Source of the DNA: DATAGF01 sp963813355
GTDB taxonomy: Bacteria; Actinomycetota; Thermoleophilia; Miltoncostaeales; Miltoncostaeaceae
Length of the DNA: 64,000 nucleotides
Direction of reading: 5' to 3'
Assembly: GCA_963813355.1 (NCBI GenBank)
Contig: CAWEYS010000018.1
Span: 124,001 to 188,000, forward strand
The position numbers and the translations under genes were made by a program. Positions 28,995 to 36,903 of this stretch are shown piece after piece. The notes beneath the pieces were generated by a model that did no database searches, was not told the origin of the DNA, and was given only the letters and a program-made list of their open reading frames with translations. Within the stretch, counting starts at the first letter, position 1, and each line of letters opens with the position of its first letter.

Positions 28995-30071
28995 GTGAAC
29001 AGGACCTTGCGCAACGCGCTCGTCGGCACGGTGGCCGGCGGCGCGATCATCGCCCTCCCCGCGGTCGCGCTCGGCGCGGCGACCGGCTCGGGGGCGAGCT
29101 TCCCCGCCACCGCCTACTCGAAGTGGTGCCAGGACTCGGGCCTGTGCAGCTACACCTCGAAGGGCTCGACCGGCGGCATCAACGACCTCATCAACGGCGT
29201 GGTTGACTTCGCCGCGAGCGACGCGACCCTCACGCCCCAGCAGCTGAGCGACCTGGCGGCCAAGCGCGGCGGCGCCACCCCGCTCTACTTCCCGACGCTG
29301 ATCGGCGCGATCACCGTCCCGACCAACATCGACGGGGTCTCGAAGGGCATCAACATCGACGGCCCGACGCTCGCGGGCATCTTCCAGGGCACGATCACGA
29401 GCTGGAACGACTCGCGCATCCGCAAGTCGAACCCGGGCGTCAGCTTCCCGAGCGCCTCGATCACCAAGTGCGTGCGCTCCGACGGCTCGGGCACGAGCTT
29501 CGGCTTCACCGCCTACCTCTCGAAGGTGAGCTCGTCCTTCCGCGGCGCCATCGGCGCGAGCCAGCAGCCGAACTGGCCCACCAGCGGCGTGGTCAAGGGC
29601 GCGCGCAACCCCGGCGTCGCCGGCTGCATCAAGTCCAACTCGAACTCGATCGGCTACGTGGACATCTCCGACGCCCGTGACGCCGGCCTGACCGCCAAGT
29701 TCTCGAAGATCGGCAAGAGCGAGGTCGTCAAGAAGAACGGCAAGCGCCAGCGGACGACCGTCTACATCCTCCCGAGCGCCGGCTCGGCCTCGAAGGCCGC
29801 GAACCTCACGAAGTTCAAGGAGGACCTGACGCTCAGCCTCTCGGCCAGCCCCGTCAAGGGCGCCTACCCGATCACCATCACGACCTGGATCCTCGCCTAC
29901 TCGAACTACGGCGCCGCCGGGAAGTCCTCGACCGCCCGCGACGACGTGAAGAAGGTCCTCAACTACGCCTACTCGAGCGCCGCTCAGGACTCCCTCGGCG
30001 AGCTGCGCTTCGCGCCTCTGCCGGACGGCCTCGTCACCGTGGCAAAGGCACAGATCAAGAAGATCAAGTAG
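28995..30071 (+). CDS. pstS: Phosphate ABC transporter substrate-binding protein
   Basis: A 358-residue periplasmic-type phosphate receptor. GTG 28995 follows AAGGAG (28978-28983); GTG 28983 is in frame but overlaps that site. N-terminal signal (ALVGTVAGGAIIALPAVALG), then GSGASFPATAYSKWCQ, GGINDLINGVVDFAASDATL and SDGSGTSFGFTAYLSK, the phosphate-binding segments of PstS. No lipobox Cys is evident, so anchoring is unclear. First gene of the pst operon downstream of PHO-box-like repeats. Confidence 0.93.
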   Translation: MNRTLRNALVGTVAGGAIIALPAVALGAATGSGASFPATAYSKWCQDSGLCSYTSKGSTGGINDLINGVVDFAASDATLTPQQLSDLAAKRGGATPLYFPTLIGAITVPTNIDGVSKGINIDGPTLAGIFQGTITSWNDSRIRKSNPGVSFPSASITKCVRSDGSGTSFGFTAYLSKVSSSFRGAIGASQQPNWPTSGVVKGARNPGVAGCIKSNSNSIGYVDISDARDAGLTAKFSKIGKSEVVKKNGKRQRTTVYILPSAGSASKAANLTKFKEDLTLSLSASPVKGAYPITITTWILAYSNYGAAGKSSTARDDVKKVLNYAYSSAAQDSLGELRFAPLPDGLVTVAKAQIKKIK

Positions 30072-30096
30072 TGGCGGTCACCTCGTAGTGGCGGTC
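30068..30096 (+). repeat. Duplicated stop-start junction between pstS and pstCA
   Basis: GTAGTGGCGGTC occurs at 30068-30079 and again at 30085-30096, 17 bases apart. Each copy holds TAGTG, a stop overlapping a GTG. The first GTG (30071) opens a five-codon frame VAVTS that ends at TAG 30086-30088, where the pstCA GTG begins. Confidence 0.7.
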
Positions 30097-32124
30097 TCAC
30101 CCGCCGCCGCCGAGCCCCCGGGCCCGGCGGCGGCGCGCCGCTCGTTCCGGCGCCCGTTCACCGGCCTGGTGGCCGACCGGGGGTACATCGCGCTCACGGC
30201 GCTGGCCACGGCCGCGGCCCTGGCGGGCATCGCCTACCTGATCTGGACCACCGCCGCCGAGACCGGCGACGTGTGGAGCACGTTCGGGGTCTGGGGCTTC
30301 CTGACCGGCGACGAGTGGATCCCCGCGCCGGTTGACCGCCCCGCGGTCTTCGGCGCCCTCCCGTTCATCTACGGCACGCTCGTGACGAGCGCGATCGCCA
30401 TGGTCCTGGCCGTCCCGCTGGCCGTCGGCGTCGCGCTGGCCACGACCGTGTTCCTCCCCAGGCGCCTCCGCGGGCCGGTCGCCGGGGTCGTCGATCTGCT
30501 GGCCGCTGTGCCGTCGGTCGTCTACGGACTCTGGGGGGTGCTGGTGCTGGTCCCGGCGGCGCGGCCGCTCCTGGAGTGGGTCGCCGACCACTCCGGCGGG
30601 CTCGGCATCCTGGCCGGCCCGGTGACGTCGGGCTCCTTCATCCTCGCGGGCCTCGTGCTCGCGGTCATGGTCCTGCCGATCGTCGCCGCGATCACCCGCG
30701 AGGTGCTCCTGACGGTGCCGGTCGAGCAGCAGGAGGCCGCCTACGCCCTCGGGGCCACGAGGTGGGAGATGGTGCGCTCGGCCATGCTCCCCTGGGCGCG
30801 CTCCGGCATCGTCGGAGCGTCGGCGCTCGGCCTCGGCCGCGCCGTGGGCGAGACCATCGCCATCGCCCTGCTCCTCGGCAACACGCCGATCGTGGGCGGC
30901 TCCCTGCTGGGCCCCGGCTCGAGCCTGGCGAGCGTCATCGCCCTCGAGTTCGGCGAGGCCTCCGGCCTCCAGCTCGCCGCCCTGACCGCGCTCGCGCTGG
31001 TCCTGTTCGCCATCGCCTTCGTCATCAACGCGCTGGCGCGGCTGCTGGTCGCCCGGACGGCCAGCGGCCCCGGACCCGTGCGGCGCGCCTTCGACGCGCG
31101 CCGCGCCTCCGCGATCGCCTCGGGCGTCGGCGCGCCGCACGCGGCGCCACCCGCCCCCGAGCCTCCGCCCGCCCCCGAGCCTCCGCCCGCCCCCGAGCCT
31201 GCGCCGGCCGCCGCCCCCGAGCCGGCCGCCGCCGCCGCGGGCCCGGGCCTGCCGGTCGTTGATCGCGCACGCAAGTTCCGCTCGGGGTTGGCGTGGGGCG
31301 CGGTCTACCTCTGCCTCGTCATCTCGCTCATCCCGCTCGGGCTGATCCTCGGGAAGATCCTGGTGGAGGGCCTGCCGGCGCTGTCGTGGGACTTCTTCAC
31401 GACGATCCAGCCCGCCGACCCCTTCTCGAGCGACGGCGGCATCTCCAATGCCCTGGTGGGCACGCTCATCCTCATGGGCCTGGCCACCCTGTTCTCGGCG
31501 CCGCTCGGCATCCTCGTGGCCCTGTTCATCAACGACGCGGCGGCGAGCCGCGGGCCGGGCCTGCGCAGGGTCGGGTCGGCCGTGGGCTTCCTGGTGGACG
31601 TCCTGCTCGGCGTGCCGTCGATCGTCGCCGGTCTGATCGTCTACCTCGGGATCGTCATCGCGATGGGCCACTTCTCCGCCCTGGCCGGTGCGATCGCGCT
31701 GGCCATCATCATGTTCCCGATCGTCGTGCGAGCCACCGACGAGATCCTCCGCCTGGTGCCGGAGACGCAGAAGGAGGCCGCCCTGGCTCTGGGCGCGCCG
31801 CGCTGGCGCACCACGTGGAGCGTCGTCCTGCCGGCGGCGGCGCCGGGGATCCTCACCGGCGTCATGCTGGCGCTGGCGCGTGCCTCGGGCGAGACTGCGC
31901 CCCTGCTGTTCACGTCGCTGGGCAACCAGTTCTTCTCGACCAGCATCCTCGAGCCGATCGCCTCGCTCCCCCAGCTGATCTTCCGCAACACGGTCGACGT
32001 GCGGACCCCGCAGTCCGAAGAGCTCGCCTGGGGCGCGGCGCTGGTGCTGGTGGCCATCATCCTGGTGTTGAATCTCGTCGCGCGCGCGATCGCCGCGCGG
32101 ACCCGTGTGGGAGGAGCGCGATGA
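30088..32124 (+). CDS. pstCA: Phosphate ABC transporter permease, PstC-PstA fusion
   Basis: One uninterrupted 678-residue frame contains both permease halves. Residues 1-330 are PstC-like (GTLVTSAIAMVLAVPLAVGV, EQQEAAYALGATRWEMV, LGRAVGETIAIALLLGN). A Pro/Ala/Glu linker (residues about 353-390) follows. Residues 395-678 are PstA-like (GGISNALVGTLILMGLATL, LLGVPSIVAGLIVYLG, ETQKEAALALGAPRWRTTW, ASGETAPLLFTSLGNQF). Both EAA loops, which contact the ATPase, are intact. Normally these are two genes. GTG 30088 overlaps a TAG; the stop overlaps ATG 32121 (ATGA). The fusion should fix PstC:PstA stoichiometry. Confidence 0.92.
   Translation: MAVSPAAAEPPGPAAARRSFRRPFTGLVADRGYIALTALATAAALAGIAYLIWTTAAETGDVWSTFGVWGFLTGDEWIPAPVDRPAVFGALPFIYGTLVTSAIAMVLAVPLAVGVALATTVFLPRRLRGPVAGVVDLLAAVPSVVYGLWGVLVLVPAARPLLEWVADHSGGLGILAGPVTSGSFILAGLVLAVMVLPIVAAITREVLLTVPVEQQEAAYALGATRWEMVRSAMLPWARSGIVGASALGLGRAVGETIAIALLLGNTPIVGGSLLGPGSSLASVIALEFGEASGLQLAALTALALVLFAIAFVINALARLLVARTASGPGPVRRAFDARRASAIASGVGAPHAAPPAPEPPPAPEPPPAPEPAPAAAPEPAAAAAGPGLPVVDRARKFRSGLAWGAVYLCLVISLIPLGLILGKILVEGLPALSWDFFTTIQPADPFSSDGGISNALVGTLILMGLATLFSAPLGILVALFINDAAASRGPGLRRVGSAVGFLVDVLLGVPSIVAGLIVYLGIVIAMGHFSALAGAIALAIIMFPIVVRATDEILRLVPETQKEAALALGAPRWRTTWSVVLPAAAPGILTGVMLALARASGETAPLLFTSLGNQFFSTSILEPIASLPQLIFRNTVDVRTPQSEELAWGAALVLVAIILVLNLVARAIAARTRVGGAR
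31153..31206 (+). repeat. 18-base tandem repeat encoding the PstC-PstA linker
   Basis: Two identical 18-base units (31153-31170, 31171-31188) and a variant (31189-31206) encode APEPPP, APEPPP and APEPAP in frame. Slippage at such a repeat changes linker length without breaking the frame. Confidence 0.8.
31255..31278 (+). repeat. Degenerate copy of the 24-base palindrome, inside pstCA
   Basis: Left arm GTCGTTGA, loop TCGCGCAC and right arm GCAAGTTC resemble the palindrome copies at 44871, 45989 and 46028, but only TTG and CAA pair in the inner arms. It lies just after the linker repeat. Weakest member of the family and possibly chance. Confidence 0.35.
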
Positions 32125-32989
32125 CGCAGGAGGAGACGCCGACGCGGCCGCCGCTCCCGGAGGTGCTCGCCCAGGCAGGCCGCCGCCCGCGGCCGCGGCC
32201 GCCGGCCGGCCGCCGACCCGATGCACGGCGGTGGGCGTGAGCGCCTTCTTCGGCCGCCACCACGTCGTCGAGGGCATCGACCTGCGCTTCCCGCCCAACA
32301 GCGTCACGGCCATCATCGGCCCCTCCGGCTGCGGCAAGTCCACCTTCATCCGCACCCTCAACCGGATGCACGAGCTCGTGCCGAACGCGCGCGTCGAGGG
32401 CGAGGTGCTGCTGCGCGGCCGGGACGTCTACGGCCGCGGCGCCGACCCGGTGGCCATCCGGCGCGCGATCGGGATGGTCTTCCAGCGGCCCAACCCGTTC
32501 CCCACCAAGTCGATCGCCGACAACGTGCTGGCCGGGCCGCGGTACACGCGGATGAAGCTCCGGAGGGCGGCGCGGCACGAGCTCCTCGAGCGCACGCTGC
32601 GCGGGGCGGGCCTGTGGGACGAGGTCAAGAACCGCCTCGGGGCCCCCGCGGGCGGCCTGTCGGGCGGCCAGCAGCAGCGCCTCTGCATCGCGCGGGCGCT
32701 CTCGGTGGAGCCCGACGTGCTCCTGATGGACGAGCCGTGCTCGGCGCTCGACCCGCAGTCCACGCTGCGGATCGAGGAGTTGATCGCGGAGCTGCGGTCG
32801 CGCCTGGCGATCGTGATCGTCACCCACAACATGCAGCAGGCCGCGCGGGTGTCCGACTACACGGCCTTCTTCACGATCGAGAACGAGGGCGAGCCGGGGC
32901 GGCTCATCGAGACCGGCCCCACCGCCCGGATCTTCGCCAGCCCCCGGAATCCGCGCACCGAGGCCTACGTGTCCGGCCGCTTCGGCTGA
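32121..32989 (+). CDS. pstB: Phosphate ABC transporter ATP-binding protein (N-terminal frame break)
   Basis: ATPase that drives phosphate import. Walker A GPSGCGKSTF, Q-loop MVFQRPNPFPTKS, signature LSGGQQQR, Walker B VLLMDEPCSALDP and switch His in VTHNMQQ are intact, as are the PstB-typical RTLNRMHELVPNARVEG and FFTIENEGEPGRL. ATG 32121 overlaps the pstCA stop (ATGA) and encodes MTQEETPTRPPLPEVLAQA, but that frame does not join the ATPase frame; one base is missing or two are extra somewhere in the G/C-rich stretch 32150-32225. An intact shorter version could begin at GTG 32231. No phoU follows. Confidence 0.88.
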
Positions 32990-33001
32990 GCGCCGCGGAG
33001 G

Positions 33002-33616
33002 TCATCCGGGGCCGCCGCGCATCCAGGCGGCGAGCGCGGCGACCTCCTCGGGGCCGATCCAGTGGCCCCCGGGGCGCCAGGCCTCGGTGACGTCCGCGCC
33101 GGCGCCGCGGTAGGACGCGACCCCCGCGACCGCGGTCTCGCGGGGCAGGAACGGGTCGTCCAGCCCGCCCGCGGCGAGGACCCGGCGCCCCCGCAGGCCG
33201 CCGTGGGCCAGCGTCTGCGCCGGCAGGGGATAGGCGCTCGACAGCAGGGCCACGTCGCCCACGAGGTCCGGGCGCACGGCCGCCAGCGCCCCGGCCATCA
33301 TGCCGCCGTTCGAGAAGCCGACGGCGACCAGGGGCGCCTCCAGGCCGTGCTCGGCCACCGCGGCGTCGAGCCAGGCCGCCACCAGCGCCAGGTTCTCCTC
33401 CAGGCTCGGGAGCTCGGGGACGCCGATCGCGTGGTGACGGAACCAGGCGAAGCCGCCGCCCTGGGGCTCCGGCCCCCGCGGCGCGAGCACGCCCACGCCG
33501 CCGCCGAGCGCGTCGCCCAGGCCCTGCAGGTCGCCCTCCGCCCCGCCGCGCCCGTGCAGCGCCAGCAGCGTCGGCGAGCCGGGAGCTGCGGGCTCGAAGC
33601 GGTGGACCAGGCTCAC
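33002..33616 (-). CDS. Alpha/beta hydrolase, phospholipase/carboxylesterase type (MhqD-like)
   Basis: A 204-residue serine hydrolase: ALHGRGGAEGD (oxyanion), nucleophile Ser in VGFSNGGMMA, Asp in GGLDDPFLP and His in PGGHWIG. This matches the small carboxylesterase branch that includes Bacillus MhqD, controlled by MhqR under quinone stress. GTG 33616 overlaps the decarboxylase-family gene stop (GTGA). Last gene of the VOC-CMD-hydrolase operon. Confidence 0.85.
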   Translation of the reverse strand: MSLVHRFEPAAPGSPTLLALHGRGGAEGDLQGLGDALGGGVGVLAPRGPEPQGGGFAWFRHHAIGVPELPSLEENLALVAAWLDAAVAEHGLEAPLVAVGFSNGGMMAGALAAVRPDLVGDVALLSSAYPLPAQTLAHGGLRGRRVLAAGGLDDPFLPRETAVAGVASYRGAGADVTEAWRPGGHWIGPEEVAALAAWMRGGPG

Positions 33617-34014
33617 GGCGCCCCGCCGCCGGCACCGGCCGCCTCGTGCTCGGCGAGGATGGGCTCGGCGGCCTCGAGCGCCGACCAGGCCGCCGGGAAG
33701 CCGGCCAGGCCGGACACGGCGATCAGCACCTCCCGGACCTCGTCGGGCGTGACCCCGGCCCCGAGGGCGCCGCGGACGTGCCACTCGAGCTGGGTGTGCG
33801 CCCGCAGCGTCGCGGTGATCGCCATCGCCACGATCGAGCGGTCGCGGCGGCCCAGCCCCGGGCGGCTCCACAGGTCGCCGAACCCGAACCCGGACGTGAG
33901 CTCCTCGAGGTCCGGCGAGAGCTCCCGCCACCGGTCGATGACGCCATCGCCCAGATGGCGCCGCGCCAGCTCGCGCCCGCGCTCCAGGCGGTCGTCGCCC
34001 TCGACCCCGCTCAT
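33613..34014 (-). CDS. Carboxymuconolactone decarboxylase family protein
   Basis: A 133-residue CMD/AhpD-like protein. RELSPDLEELTSGFGFGDLW, LGRRDRSIVAMAITATL and HVRGALGAGVTPDEVREVLI are typical of gamma-carboxymuconolactone decarboxylases. The AhpD CxxC pair is absent, so this is not a thiol peroxidase. ATG 34014 overlaps the dioxygenase stop. Probable role in handling ring-cleavage or quinone products with its neighbours. Confidence 0.88.
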   Translation of the reverse strand: MSGVEGDDRLERGRELARRHLGDGVIDRWRELSPDLEELTSGFGFGDLWSRPGLGRRDRSIVAMAITATLRAHTQLEWHVRGALGAGVTPDEVREVLIAVSGLAGFPAAWSALEAAEPILAEHEAAGAGGGAP

Positions 34015-34955
34015 CGGGCCGCTCCGCCCGTCGCCCGCGCCGCCGTCCGCGGGTCCTCGAGCGGCTCGAGGATCTCCTCGAGGCGCTCCCGCAGCGCCTC
34101 GTACTGCGGGGGCAGCCTGAGCTCCTGGCCCAGCCGGCCGGGGTCCTCGTCGACCGCGAAGCCGGGGCCGACGGTCGCGATCTCGAACAGCACCCGGCCC
34201 GGCTCGCGGAAGTAGATGGAGCGGAAGTACTGCCGGTCGATGATCCCGGTGGGGTGGGCGCCGGAGGCGGCCGCGCGCCGTCCCCAGTCGGCGTGGTCGG
34301 CGTCGGGCGAGGTCCACGCCACGTGGTGCACCGTCCCGGCCCCCTGCTCGCCGTGCTCGGGCGGCGCCGGGTCGAGCCAGTAGACGCCTCGCCGCTCCCC
34401 GCCGGACGTCGCGAACCGCCCGGCCTGCTCGCGCACGAACCCGAGCCCCTCGACCAGCAGCCCCTCGGTCGCCTCCGGGGCGCGGCTGAAGGCGCGCACG
34501 CCCACGATGCCCGTCAGCGCGTGCTCGTCGGGGATCTCGGGACTCGACGCCGCCCGCGGCGCCCCGTCGGCGGGGCCGGCGACGATCAGCTCGATCCCCA
34601 GCCCCTCGGGGTCCGAGGTGACCAGCGACCCCTCCTCCCGCGCGACCGGCCGGCCGGCGTCGCCGAGGCGGTCGGCCCAGAAATCGAGCGACTCGCGCGA
34701 CGCGACCCGCCACACGACGCGGTGGATCATCCCGGGCCCGGGCCGGCCCACCGGGCTCCCGGGGATCTCGAAGAAGGTCAGGATGCTCCCCGGCGATCCG
34801 ACCTCGTCGCCGAGGTACAGGTGGTACATGTCCGGCGCGTCGAAGTTGACCGTCTTCTTCACCAGCCGAAGGCCCATGAGGCGCACGTAGAAGTCCAATG
34901 TGCCCCGGGCGTCGGCCGTGATGGCGGTCACGTGGTGGATCCCGTCGAGGCCCAT
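34011..34955 (-). CDS. VOC-family ring-cleaving dioxygenase (MhqO/LinE-like)
   Basis: A 314-residue protein with two vicinal-oxygen-chelate halves. GIHHVTAITADARGTLDFYV opens the first; MIHRVVWRVAS, VGVRAFSR and GTVHHVAWTSPDADH follow, with likely metal ligands His in IHHV, His in VHHV and Glu in LFEIAT. Bacillus MhqO and LinE-type hydroquinone dioxygenases share this plan and cleave quinol rings with Fe(II). ATG 34955. Divergent from marR with an operator-like palindrome between them. Confidence 0.85.
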   Translation of the reverse strand: MGLDGIHHVTAITADARGTLDFYVRLMGLRLVKKTVNFDAPDMYHLYLGDEVGSPGSILTFFEIPGSPVGRPGPGMIHRVVWRVASRESLDFWADRLGDAGRPVAREEGSLVTSDPEGLGIELIVAGPADGAPRAASSPEIPDEHALTGIVGVRAFSRAPEATEGLLVEGLGFVREQAGRFATSGGERRGVYWLDPAPPEHGEQGAGTVHHVAWTSPDADHADWGRRAAASGAHPTGIIDRQYFRSIYFREPGRVLFEIATVGPGFAVDEDPGRLGQELRLPPQYEALRERLEEILEPLEDPRTAARATGGAAR

Positions 34956-35001
34956 CGCGTCCGTCCTCTCCGGCGGGCGGCCGTCCGCCCCGCCTGGTAA
35001 G

Positions 35002-35025
35002 GTCGTTGCATGCTCAAGCAAATAG
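35002..35025 (+). promoter_or_regulatory. Candidate MarR operator, also resembling the 24-base palindrome
   Basis: TTGCATGCTCAAGCAA (35006-35021) is an imperfect palindrome of MarR-operator length centred between the divergent dioxygenase and marR genes. The preceding GTCG makes the left arm GTCGTTGC identical to that of the palindromes at 44871, 45989 and 46028. Confidence 0.5.
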
Positions 35026-35038
35026 AGGGTAGTTGACG

Positions 35039-35536
35039 GTGCAAGCAAACGCAAACGTCGAGCAAGCCCGGGCGCGGGGCGTCGAGGGGGAGCCCCTCGC
35101 GCCGCTCGAGCTGGGGGCCTGGCGGGGGCTGCTGCGGGTCCACGCCGCGCTCATCCGCGAGATGGACGCCGAGATGCGCGCGCGCCACGGCATCTCGCTG
35201 AGCGCCTACGAGGTGCTGATGCTGCTGGGCGACGCGCCGCGGCGGCGCATGCGCGTGTCCGAGCTCTCCGCGGCGACGCTGCTGTCGGTGAGCGGCGTCA
35301 GCCGCCTGGTCGACCGGCTCGTGCGGGACGGCCTGGTCCTCAAGGAGGCCTGCGAGGAGGACGGGCGGGGCGCCGAGGCCGTGCTCACGCCGATGGGCCG
35401 CGGGCGCCTGCGGGCGGCGCGCGCGAGCCACCTGGCCGACGTGCGCCGGCGGTTCCTCTCCCGCTTCGCGGACGACGAGCTGCGCGAGCTGGCCGGCTTC
35501 TGGGCCCGCCTGGGAGACGAGGGCGCGGCCGCCTGA
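35039..35536 (+). CDS. MarR-family transcriptional regulator
   Basis: A 165-residue winged-helix regulator: LRVHAALIREMDAEMRARHG, YEVLMLLGDAPRRRMRVSELS, LLSVSGVSRLVDRLVRDGLV (recognition helix and wing) and LTPMGRGRLRAARASHLADV. GTG 35039 is preferred because AGAGGG ends nine bases upstream; TTG 35033 is possible. Divergent to the VOC-CMD-hydrolase operon, which it probably represses until a quinone or phenolic ligand or thiol modification releases it. One Cys (KEACEED) sits in the wing region. Confidence 0.88.
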   Translation: MQANANVEQARARGVEGEPLAPLELGAWRGLLRVHAALIREMDAEMRARHGISLSAYEVLMLLGDAPRRRMRVSELSAATLLSVSGVSRLVDRLVRDGLVLKEACEEDGRGAEAVLTPMGRGRLRAARASHLADVRRRFLSRFADDELRELAGFWARLGDEGAAA

Positions 35537-35808
35537 GTGGCGATCGGCGGGAGGGGCTCCCGACAACCCCGCCCGCCGCGCCGAGGCCGGCGTCCCGGCC
35601 CAGATGACCCCAGTCCGCCCGGCGGGGGCGCGTCGCGGCCGACTGGAGCCGAACCGATCCTGCCTCACGGCCGGGCTCGCCGGGTTACCAACCGGTGGTC
35701 CTCCCGTGACGGACTGTGACGCCGGTCAGCCCGCCCTCGGACCGGTGGGGGAGGCCGTCGGCGCCGGAGAGCGCCGGGCCCGCGGGCTCGGACTCCCCCT
35801 CCACCGAG
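35537..35808. other. Convergent intergenic region, no gene seen
   Basis: About 270 bases between the 3' ends of marR and the flippase-like gene. G/C-rich with several short inverted repeats (for example near 35760-35780, GGCGCC around GGAGA) but no strong terminator, RNA gene or frame I can support. Confidence 0.4.
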
Positions 35809-36903
35809 CTAGGGGCCGGCGAGCGTGTCGACGACCACCGGCTCGCGCGGGCCCACGCGGGCGTTCTCCTCCTCGGCCTGGCGCCGCAGCTGCTTGAAGC
35901 CGACGCCCTCGGCGATCAGGAAGAGGAAGCCGACGGCGACGCCCACGATCGCCTCGGTGGCCTGGAGCACGACCGAGAACGCGATGGCCTCGGCGGCGCC
36001 GACGCCGTAGGACGCGGTGAGGGGGACGACCGCGGCGGCCTGGAACACCAGCACGTTGCCGGGCAGCACCGGGAAGGCCTGGGCGAGGGTGACGGTGACG
36101 AGCAGCAGCGCGGCGCCGCCCCAGCCGACCTCGTCCAGGCCGAAGGCCATGAGCGTGCAGTAGATCCCGGCCCACTGGGAGACCCAGCAGAGGAGGCTCG
36201 CGCCGGAGACGAGGCCCATCTGGCGCGGGTCGCGCAGCCCGAGGTGGCTCTCGCGCACGGCGCCCCAGAGCCGCGACACCGCCCGGGTGGCGCGCGCCCA
36301 CAGGGGCCCCGTCCGCAGCCAGGGCGGCACCTGGCGGCCGGGGCTCGACAGGAGCGCCACGATCACGATCGCCAGGCAGCCCACCCCGAGGCTGATCGAT
36401 GCGACCCAGGCGTAGGAGGGCAGGGGCAGCACCAGCCCGATCGCGATCACCAGGGCGACCCAGGCGATCGTCGAGACCAGGTTCTCGGCGACCACCGTGC
36501 CGAGCAGCGTCGTGGTCGGCGGGCGCTCGCCGCGGCGCTCGAGGCGGCGGCGCAGCAGCAGCACCTTGACGATCTCGCCCAGCCGGGCCGCGAGCACGGT
36601 GTTGAAGAGGAAGCCGACGAAGAGCGGGCTGAAGATGTCGCGCCAGCGCGTCTTCGTCCGCAGGCTGGGCAGCGCGTCGACCACCGCCTTCCAGGCGACG
36701 CCCTTCCACGCGACCGACATGAAGTTCGCGAGGATGGCCAGGACGAGGAACCACCACGACTCGATGTGGAAGGCGTCGCGGATCTCGCCCAGGTCGAGCT
36801 TCCAGACGGCCACGGCGCCGACGGCCAGGATGATGAGGATCCGGGCCGCGGGCCAGGCGAGGCGGCGCCCGAGCGGGCGCCGGTCGGCGGCCTGGGTGGT
36901 CAC
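35809..36903 (-). CDS. Lysylphosphatidylglycerol synthase TM region / UPF0104 flippase-like membrane protein
   Basis: A 364-residue protein with about eight membrane helices: WWFLVLAILANFMSVAWKGV, FSPLFVGFLFNTVLAARLGE (the conserved N-x(4,6)-RLGE core), VVAENLVSTIAWVALVIAIG and LAQAFPVLPGNVLVFQAAAV (P-GN core). Members of this family move or transfer lipid-linked substrates; no catalytic transferase domain is attached. GTG 36903 overlaps the deacetylase stop. Pairing with a polysaccharide deacetylase suggests cell-envelope glycan work. Confidence 0.85.
   Translation of the reverse strand: MTTQAADRRPLGRRLAWPAARILIILAVGAVAVWKLDLGEIRDAFHIESWWFLVLAILANFMSVAWKGVAWKAVVDALPSLRTKTRWRDIFSPLFVGFLFNTVLAARLGEIVKVLLLRRRLERRGERPPTTTLLGTVVAENLVSTIAWVALVIAIGLVLPLPSYAWVASISLGVGCLAIVIVALLSSPGRQVPPWLRTGPLWARATRAVSRLWGAVRESHLGLRDPRQMGLVSGASLLCWVSQWAGIYCTLMAFGLDEVGWGGAALLLVTVTLAQAFPVLPGNVLVFQAAAVVPLTASYGVGAAEAIAFSVVLQATEAIVGVAVGFLFLIAEGVGFKQLRRQAEEENARVGPREPVVVDTLAGP

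Noticed and set aside
33613..34014. AhpD-like alkylhydroperoxidase
   Set aside because: The CxxC redox pair is missing.
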